The translations under genes and the position numbers were made by a program. Positions 59,133 to 64,000 of a DNA stretch of 64,000 bases are shown here, piece after piece. How positions within the stretch are numbered: position 1 is the first letter of the stretch; each line of letters opens with the position of its first letter. Where the stretch lies: the NCBI GenBank assembly GCA_048267245.1, contig JBLWXV010000002.1, positions 620,001 through 684,000 of the forward strand. Reading direction: 5' to 3'. The notes beneath the pieces were generated by a model. The model made no database searches and was not told the DNA's origin. It worked only from the letters and a program-made list of their open reading frames with translations. This stretch comes from JBLWXV01 sp048267245. Its GTDB lineage: Bacteria; Bdellovibrionota; Bacteriovoracia; Bacteriovoracales; Bacteriovoracaceae.

Positions 59133-60916
59133 TTTTGGTCTTCTCCGGTCATTGGTAGGTGAATGCTAAAAGTAGAGCCGCCATTATCGCGGCGTTGATA
59201 GGTAATCTTGCCACCGTGAGCGCGAATCACTTCGCTTGCGATTGCGAGACCTAGCCCAAGTGAGCCCTTCTTCTTACCTTGGTAGAAAGGTTTAAAGATC
59301 ATGGCCTCATCCTCTTTAGAGACACCTGGACCTTCATCACTGATGTGAAGGATGGCCGAGTGTCCTTGGTTTTCAAATTGGATTTCAATTGTTGAATCCT
59401 CGGGGGAGACGCGGTGGGCGTTGAGGACAATATTGCTGATGGCCCATGAGAATTTGATGGAATCAATTTTTACATGGCATTCGCGCTCTTGCTCATCATT
59501 TGTCACTTTCAATTTGATGCGCTTATCAGAGAGGATTACACGGATTGGCTGTAGGATATTAATAACTTCATCAAAGAGGTTAACATCCTTCTCATTAATA
59601 TTGAGCGTTGAGAGCTCTGAGCGACTAAAGCGGACAAAGTCGTTTGCGATGGCGCGGATTTTAATCACGTCTTCAGCAATCGTACTTGAGAGGGCCGAGC
59701 ACTCGGGCGAGGACTTAATTTCGTCAAAATCGCCAAGCAGCTCTGTTGCTGTTGTGAGTGATTGAAGTGGTGTTTTAAGTTCGTGGGAGAGGACGGCCAC
59801 AAATTCTTTTTGGAGCTTTTGCTGCATAACTTCTTCAGAAATGTCCTCAAGCATGTAGAGGTCGCCATAGTAGCTATTGTCTTCGTGGTCGATAATACTT
59901 CTCTTGCGAGCGAGAAAGCTCTTTTGCTCATCTCGTACATGGATTTCTTTTTCACTAGCGTCCGGCGCATCGATAATTGGAGCGAGAAGATTAAAGGCGT
60001 TCGGGCAGCTCTCTTGAAGGTGCTCGAGTTGTTCGCCACGCTCGGCAGGATCGATATCGAAGAATTCATAGAATTCATTATTAGCGTGGGTTAACTTACC
60101 GGCTTCATCGATCACAAAGACAATGTCTCCGATAGAATTGATGATGTCTTTGAATTGTTGGTTGCGAATGCGAATGCGCTTTAGCTTATCAAAATCCGAC
60201 TCCTGAAGCTCGCTCCATAGTTGCGATAGGGAGTGATTGAGGTCGAAGTGTTCGCGGTAGAGTGGAGAGGGCAGCGCCAAGTTACTATCCAAGCTTGGTT
60301 TGAGATTGAGCACTTGAGAGATGTCGATGAGGGGAATCGAGAGCCTTTCAAACCACTTTCTAGCAATGAGAGTCAGCAGTAGAGTTGAGATAAAGAAGGT
60401 GAAAATTGAAAACCAGATGAATTGATTTTGCTGAGTAAGGTATTCTTGTGTGCTTTTAATGTGGATATCAGCAAAGACGCTCTCGAGTCTTTTTAGGTAG
60501 GGGAAAATCGTCGTTTGCAGTGGTGTGGGGGTTTGGTTTTCTGCGAGATTTTCATCATTTTTAATGATCTTGGTGATCGCTTCTAGGATTGTCTGCTCAC
60601 TGCGAGTCATTGTCTCGCGCTCTAATTGCATGGAGCGATCGATTAATTCTTCAAGAAGCCCCCGTTGCAATTCTCCAGGAGCGCGGTTGAGTCGTTGTTG
60701 ATCAAGTTCGACAGTGAGCTCGCGAATCTTTTGAAGATTGGTAGAGAATTCTTGTCGCTTATAAATTTGATTTTCAAAGTGGAAGAAGCGAACTGTGATG
60801 GCGGCAAAGATTAAACTGAAGATGACAGCAATGGAGAGAACGAGAAAGGTTAAGTACTTGAGTGACTCGGCCTTAATGCTCGGTAGGTTCTCACGACTGT
60901 GTTGTTTAGCGCTCAT
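59120..60916 (-). CDS. Membrane histidine kinase, KinB-like
   Basis: 598 residues. TM1 near 20-44 and TM2 near 166-185 enclose a 120-residue periplasmic domain rich in Glu, Arg and Gln helices. PAS domain about 255-365, HisKA with phospho-acceptor His378 in LSHELKTP, then HATPase with GSLGLGLAIASEVIRAHGG. The domain order and length match KinB of Pseudomonas (595 residues), whose partner AlgB is an NtrC-type regulator. It probably senses an envelope condition. Confidence 0.93.
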   Translation of the reverse strand: MSAKQHSRENLPSIKAESLKYLTFLVLSIAVIFSLIFAAITVRFFHFENQIYKRQEFSTNLQKIRELTVELDQQRLNRAPGELQRGLLEELIDRSMQLERETMTRSEQTILEAITKIIKNDENLAENQTPTPLQTTIFPYLKRLESVFADIHIKSTQEYLTQQNQFIWFSIFTFFISTLLLTLIARKWFERLSIPLIDISQVLNLKPSLDSNLALPSPLYREHFDLNHSLSQLWSELQESDFDKLKRIRIRNQQFKDIINSIGDIVFVIDEAGKLTHANNEFYEFFDIDPAERGEQLEHLQESCPNAFNLLAPIIDAPDASEKEIHVRDEQKSFLARKRSIIDHEDNSYYGDLYMLEDISEEVMQQKLQKEFVAVLSHELKTPLQSLTTATELLGDFDEIKSSPECSALSSTIAEDVIKIRAIANDFVRFSRSELSTLNINEKDVNLFDEVINILQPIRVILSDKRIKLKVTNDEQERECHVKIDSIKFSWAISNIVLNAHRVSPEDSTIEIQFENQGHSAILHISDEGPGVSKEDEAMIFKPFYQGKKKGSLGLGLAIASEVIRAHGGKITYQRRDNGGSTFSIHLPMTGEDQKWLN

Positions 60917-61094
60917 GGTTGCTCGACTGCGTTGATCTTTTATTTCATTTAATTAACTTCAGAATACCCTGACACTAAAGTCGTGTCCGGCGCTCCATTA
61001 TGGTTTACTATGCGCAAAAAGTGTAATTTTAAGGTTAGATAACTCTTGGAAAGATTAATCTCTCTTATCTATCTGTATAAAATTTATGTAGTCT
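60917..61094. other. Divergent region upstream of the kinase operon
   Basis: The 314-bp space before the next gene holds AT-rich stretches (TTTCATTTAATTAACTTC) that could support a sigma-70 promoter of the kinase operon on the minus strand. I saw no sigma-54 site facing the kinase. Confidence 0.35.
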
Positions 61095-61110
61095 GGCATG
61101 TGAGCTGCAT
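61095..61110 (+). promoter_or_regulatory. Sigma-54 promoter upstream of the CsbD-like gene
   Basis: TGGCATGTGAGCTGCA is the best match in the window: TGGCAyG and yTGCA, GG and GC 12 nt apart. It matches the site at 56205-56220 at 12 of 16 positions. The predicted start is near 61121, giving a leader of 110 nt. A second weaker element TGGAATCAATTCTGCA at 61143-61158 has the same spacing. Confidence 0.65.
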
Positions 61111-61230
61111 AACTCCAGCGACTTGGGGCTTCGCGCATTTTATGGAATCAATTCTGCATCTTTATAAGTAGGCACATGACTCACATTGCCAGAGCGATGT
61201 GCGCCACGTTGCTTCACTAGAGGAGGATGT

Positions 61231-61440
61231 ATGACTTACTTTGATAAAACTGCCTTTGCTGCAAATTGGCCCACCTTTCGCGGCTTCTTTCAAAATAAAT
61301 GGGAGCTCATGACGGAAGAGGACTTTGAGAAGGCCGAGGGCGACATCGATCGTCTCATTGGAATCTGGGAAAAAAGATACGGGCTTGGACGCGATCGCTA
61401 TTACGAAAGTTTATTAGAGATTCAAGATAAGTTTAAGTAG
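61231..61440 (+). CDS. CsbD-like stress protein
   Basis: 69 residues from the ATG at 61231, with AGGAGG 4 nt before it; the frame is open further upstream but that part has no start signal. The CsbD pattern is clear: WPTFRGFFQNKWELMTEEDFEKAEGDIDRLIG and EKRYG. CsbD proteins are induced in general stress and their function is unknown. A strong sigma-54 promoter lies upstream. Confidence 0.8.
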   Translation: MTYFDKTAFAANWPTFRGFFQNKWELMTEEDFEKAEGDIDRLIGIWEKRYGLGRDRYYESLLEIQDKFK

Positions 61441-61535
61441 CCGCTCATTTTATTAAGTTATTTAAGGTTGAGTTTAAGAATTTAGGAATTAAGGAAATGT
61501 GCTTGCTAAGCCCCTGAAAGCTCTGAAGTAAATGT

Positions 61536-61551
61536 CGGCATACCTATTGCA
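61536..61551 (+). promoter_or_regulatory. Candidate sigma-54 promoter
   Basis: CGGCATACCTATTGCA has GG and GC 12 nt apart and TTGC at -12. The predicted start near 61562 falls after ATG 61555, so either the ATG at 61564 is used with almost no leader, or the site drives the next genes. Confidence 0.45.
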
Positions 61552-61554
61552 CCT

Positions 61555-61782
61555 ATGTTTAGTATGAAAGTAGTAATCACAGGTCTATGCCTAGTACTAT
61601 TCATTTTCACCGTCACTTGCGCCCTTATCGCATTCGAAGGACCTGGCAACAGGAATTTTGAAACGCTGCAAATGGGCTTCTACGGCGGGTTAGTGGGATT
61701 TATTGCATCATTGCTCTATCTCTTTCACTCATCGATCAACGCGAAAATTAATATAGAAGAAAAGAAGCGAACTGATTCTTAG
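61555..61782 (+). CDS. Small membrane protein with two helices
   Basis: 75 residues with two hydrophobic segments (about 5-27 and 40-60) and a basic tail. ATG 61555 or ATG 61564 may be the start; neither has a ribosome site. It is followed by the DUF883 gene 34 nt later. Small stress-induced membrane proteins of this kind are common near CsbD and YqjD genes. Confidence 0.6.
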   Translation: MFSMKVVITGLCLVLFIFTVTCALIAFEGPGNRNFETLQMGFYGGLVGFIASLLYLFHSSINAKINIEEKKRTDS

Positions 61783-61816
61783 GGATTAGTCGCAAGCAAA
61801 AACCAAGGAGGTTGTT

Positions 61817-62182
61817 ATGAGCGCGGATGTAAAATCACAAAAAGTTAGAGATGCACTCAAAGTCCTGGACTCAGTTGCCAAGGAGTCGTCAGAGGATTTA
61901 GAGAGAATGTTGCGCTCTGACTATAAGAATTTTAAACGCACACTGACTCAAACAGTGCCAAAAATCGAGCATGCTCTAGAAGACTATTCGAGCGCTGCCA
62001 TTGATGCACTTGATACGGCCAAGCAGTTTGCTACGGAAAAAGCTACGGAAGTCGCTCATCAGGTGGATGGATCAATAAGAAAGAATCCCTATCCATTTAT
62101 GATTGGCACGGCCGTTGTCGGTGGTCTCGTGGGGGCCGCATTGGCGCGAACATTAGATCATCACGCTTCATCTTCTCGCTAA
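61817..62182 (+). CDS. DUF883 (YqjD/ElaB-like) inner-membrane protein
   Basis: 121 residues with AAGGAGG 7 nt before the ATG. A long charged helical part is followed by NPYPFMIGTAVVGGLVGAAL, the typical C-terminal membrane anchor of YqjD and ElaB. In E. coli these link ribosomes to the inner membrane in stationary phase. It is followed by a YqjE-like gene, as in the yqjD-yqjE order. Confidence 0.85.
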   Translation: MSADVKSQKVRDALKVLDSVAKESSEDLERMLRSDYKNFKRTLTQTVPKIEHALEDYSSAAIDALDTAKQFATEKATEVAHQVDGSIRKNPYPFMIGTAVVGGLVGAALARTLDHHASSSR

Positions 62183-62250
62183 GAGGATTGATTTTAATTG
62201 GGGGCCGGCGCTTGGCCCTCAATTTATTATCAAAGTATTGGGAGGATATT

Positions 62251-62619
62251 GTGAGAGAGTCTTATAGGGATAGTGCGGGTAAACTTTTAGCCGCCAAGAA
62301 GCTGCAGGGTGAAGTCGAATTGATGCTCTTTTATAGAACATTAATTTCTCGCCTCTTAATTATTCTCTTTCTTGTAAGTCTGAGCTCAATGTCAACCTTG
62401 CTCCTGGTTAGGGAGATCGTGATCGCTATAGAAAGTGAAGTGGTGAATATACCCATGCTGGCCACATTTACGATAATTTTGAGTGTGACAGTTTTTGGCC
62501 TTTATTTCTTTTTAAGAGAGGATGTCTTTCTCTCGAGAGTTTTAAGAAAGACCTATAAGCTTAAGAATACTGCTCCATCGACATACGGCTTTAATGCCTC
62601 CGACTCAACGACTACCTGA
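62251..62619 (+). CDS. YqjE-like (phage-holin-superfamily) membrane protein
   Basis: 122 residues from the GTG at 62251, which has GGAGGA 5 nt before it; an open frame begins earlier without signals. Two membrane helices (about 40-60 and 75-97) and charged ends suggest the YqjE group, next to the YqjD-like gene. It overlaps the convergent ChaN-like gene by 67 nt, the longest convergent overlap in the window. Confidence 0.65.
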   Translation: MRESYRDSAGKLLAAKKLQGEVELMLFYRTLISRLLIILFLVSLSSMSTLLLVREIVIAIESEVVNIPMLATFTIILSVTVFGLYFFLREDVFLSRVLRKTYKLKNTAPSTYGFNASDSTTT

Positions 62620-63443
62620 TCTTTCTCACTGCTGAGAATTCTCATTGTGTGAAGAGGAAGAGCATTCTCCTTCTTGCTAAAGAGAAAGTAGTTCTTAATC
62701 TCTAATCCCTCTATATTCTCCTTAAGAATCTCTGTGACACTTTTAAGACTTGAAGACTTACTCAAGCTTGCAAATGAGTGCATCTTCCCAGTGTAGACAA
62801 AGATCGCCGCCGCGGGGTTATCAGATAGATACTTAGAGAGAACTTTTGCCATATGCTTGTCGCGCTCAATTAGGTTTTCACTAAAAACTAAATCGTCAAA
62901 GAGCGAGCGCTGATCAATGGCGAGTATCTTAAGGTTTTTCTCCTTCGCAACCTTCAGCATTTCAAGATAGCCTTCATCATTATAATTCCAGGCCTTATCT
63001 AAAACTTTTTTTAATTCCTCAAGTGAGAGTGTGCCGGCGCTATAGGCATCAAGTGCTATTTGGTCTTCTACATTGAACATCTCAAGGGCAAGCACGTCGA
63101 GGTTATGGGCCCTTCTTATAATTTGGGCCATTGATTCTTGGTTGAGTCGATCAATGTGGCGCTCGCCAAAGAATGTTATCTGGGCGTTTTGAGTAAAATT
63201 GTGAGTCTCCAGTTTTGATACCTGCATATGAGAAAAACTCTCAAACCATTCACAGCTATTGAACTTTCCCTCTTCCTTGCAATTGATATGCAGTCTTGCA
63301 AGTGCTCGAGCATTGGCGGGTGTTTCAATACCCGTAAGCCACATGACTTCCTTATCTCTAGGGGCAAGAAAGTGATCATTGGGAAGTGGTGCCGAGTGAA
63401 GGGCAGAGGAGATAAGGAGTAAAATTATCGACTTCAAAATCAT
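62553..63443 (-). CDS. ChaN-like (haem-binding uptake/TIKI superfamily) exported protein
   Basis: 296 residues from the ATG at 63443, which gives a signal peptide; an ATG at 63464 is in the same frame. The ChaN core is visible: ITFFGERHIDRLNQESMAQII, LALEMFNVEDQIALDAYSAG and KNLKILAID. ChaN binds haem at the outer membrane in Campylobacter; some family members are metallopeptidase-like (TIKI). The start codon lies in an 11-bp hairpin. It overlaps the YqjE-like gene at the 3' end. Confidence 0.8.
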   Translation of the reverse strand: MILKSIILLLISSALHSAPLPNDHFLAPRDKEVMWLTGIETPANARALARLHINCKEEGKFNSCEWFESFSHMQVSKLETHNFTQNAQITFFGERHIDRLNQESMAQIIRRAHNLDVLALEMFNVEDQIALDAYSAGTLSLEELKKVLDKAWNYNDEGYLEMLKVAKEKNLKILAIDQRSLFDDLVFSENLIERDKHMAKVLSKYLSDNPAAAIFVYTGKMHSFASLSKSSSLKSVTEILKENIEGLEIKNYFLFSKKENALPLHTMRILSSEKDQVVVESEALKPYVDGAVFLSL

Positions 63444-63465
63444 GGCCCAGGATACCTGGGCCATG
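63441..63465 (-). promoter_or_regulatory. 11-bp perfect hairpin over the ChaN start
   Basis: CATGGCCCAGG pairs with CCTGGGCCATG around ATA (63441-63451 with 63455-63465). Both possible start codons sit in its ends. Read on the minus strand it also follows the stop of the FGH gene and is followed by ATTTTG, so it may end that transcript. Confidence 0.6.
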
Positions 63466-63495
63466 AGTGAAGTGTGAAAATGTGAAAAAATTACA

Positions 63496-64000
63496 TTAAG
63501 CGAGATACTTTAGGTGATGCTTGATGTGATTACCTAGGAAAGTGGAGATGAAATAGTAGCTGTGGTCATAACCATCTCTTAGGTTTAGCTCTAGCGGTTG
63601 CCCCTTCTCAATGCAGATCCTCTTTAGGTGATCACACTTGAGCTGTGACTCTAGAAATTCGTCCTGCCCGCCTTGGTCAACTAGGATGGGGGCTTCGTGC
63701 TTGTTGCCTTGTGCGATGAGTTCATAACTATCGTACTGTGCCCAGCTTGCGCGATCTTGGCCCAAGTAGCCACTGAATGCCTTTTCGCCCCAAGGGCAAT
63801 CGGATGGATGACAGATGGGAGAGAAGGCCGAGATTGCTTTAAATTTGTGACCCATTTTTAGACCAATTACGAGTGCTCCATGTCCACCCATAGAGTGGCC
63901 CATGATTGAGAGCTTATCTATTTTAAACTCGGCTTTGATGAGAGCAGTGAGCTCTTGATCAATGTAGGTGAACATTTGATAGTGATCTTTGTAGTGATCA
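63496..64000 (-). CDS. S-formylglutathione hydrolase (esterase D), partial
   Basis: The frame is open to the window edge; the start lies outside. About 168 residues are visible. The esterase D signature is clear: catalytic Ser in SIMGHSMGGHGALVIGL, CPWGEKAFSGYLGQD, DQGGQDEFLESQ with the acid Asp and the His in DGYDHSYYF. It hydrolyses S-formylglutathione to formate and glutathione, completing formaldehyde detoxification. It is followed by the ChaN-like gene in the same direction. Confidence 0.93.
   Translation of the reverse strand, partial: DHYKDHYQMFTYIDQELTALIKAEFKIDKLSIMGHSMGGHGALVIGLKMGHKFKAISAFSPICHPSDCPWGEKAFSGYLGQDRASWAQYDSYELIAQGNKHEAPILVDQGGQDEFLESQLKCDHLKRICIEKGQPLELNLRDGYDHSYYFISTFLGNHIKHHLKYLA

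Noticed and set aside
1..64000. tRNA, rRNA, riboswitch, CRISPR, insertion sequence or prophage
   Set aside because: I looked for T-loop GTTCGA motifs, direct-repeat arrays and transposase motifs and saw none.

Overview
The window reads as chromosome from a Gram-negative bacterium whose proteins look most like those of the Bacteriovorax/Bdellovibrio group of predatory bacteria. This is an inference from protein style: a TIGR02147-like HTH regulator, many exported hydrolases and Cys-rich secreted proteins, a fatty acid cis/trans isomerase, and tightly packed genes with ATGA overlaps. No 16S or marker phylogeny was possible. I saw no tRNA, rRNA, CRISPR array, insertion sequence or prophage. Almost every base belongs to a gene; most convergent gene pairs end in a shared hairpin.

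Layout. 1-3.5 kb: exported proteins of unknown function, including two Cys-rich paralogues, one translationally coupled to an HTH regulator. 3.4-9.2 kb: Gre factor, DUF3703, TauE/SafE and Crp/Fnr genes with an FNR-type box, then Hsp20, an outer-membrane protein with a FecR-domain partner, OsmC and an exported metalloprotease. 9.3-17 kb: RluA pseudouridine synthase, an ExbB/ExbD-like pair with an unusual output domain, rhomboid, CAP protein, and a four-gene membrane operon (ClsB, EEP, PGPGW, MscS). 17-31 kb: LmbE-like protein lacking its catalytic base, M48 lipoprotein, hybrid kinase, adenine deaminase, trypsin-like lipoprotein, phosphodiesterase, RecQ, RhtA exporter. 31-39 kb: exported proteins, an L,D-transpeptidase-like protein, a papain-family protease, HAD phosphatases, paired YdcZ transporters. 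39-46 kb: a small minus-strand gene with its own terminator, flavin enzymes, lipA-lipB, two secreted nucleases, Nudix. 46-55 kb: large lipoprotein, SlyD, an ABC exporter operon headed by cti. 55-64 kb: a stress-envelope island around a KinB/AlgB-like two-component system, then a ChaN-like protein and S-formylglutathione hydrolase.

The best candidate for an undescribed system is the 55-62.6 kb island. A membrane histidine kinase and a sigma-54 activator sit among short stress-type genes (peptidoglycan-binding, DUF1328, CsbD-like, DUF883/YqjD-like). Four promoters with the exact sigma-54 spacing (GG and GC elements 12 nt apart) lie upstream of these genes. Similar sites occur before a CAP protein, an LmbE-like protein and two exported proteins elsewhere in the window, suggesting one envelope regulon.

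A second pattern is a set of perfect hairpins lying directly on the ribosome-binding site or start codon of downstream genes. The most striking is a 14-bp stem over the start of cti, a membrane-fluidity gene.
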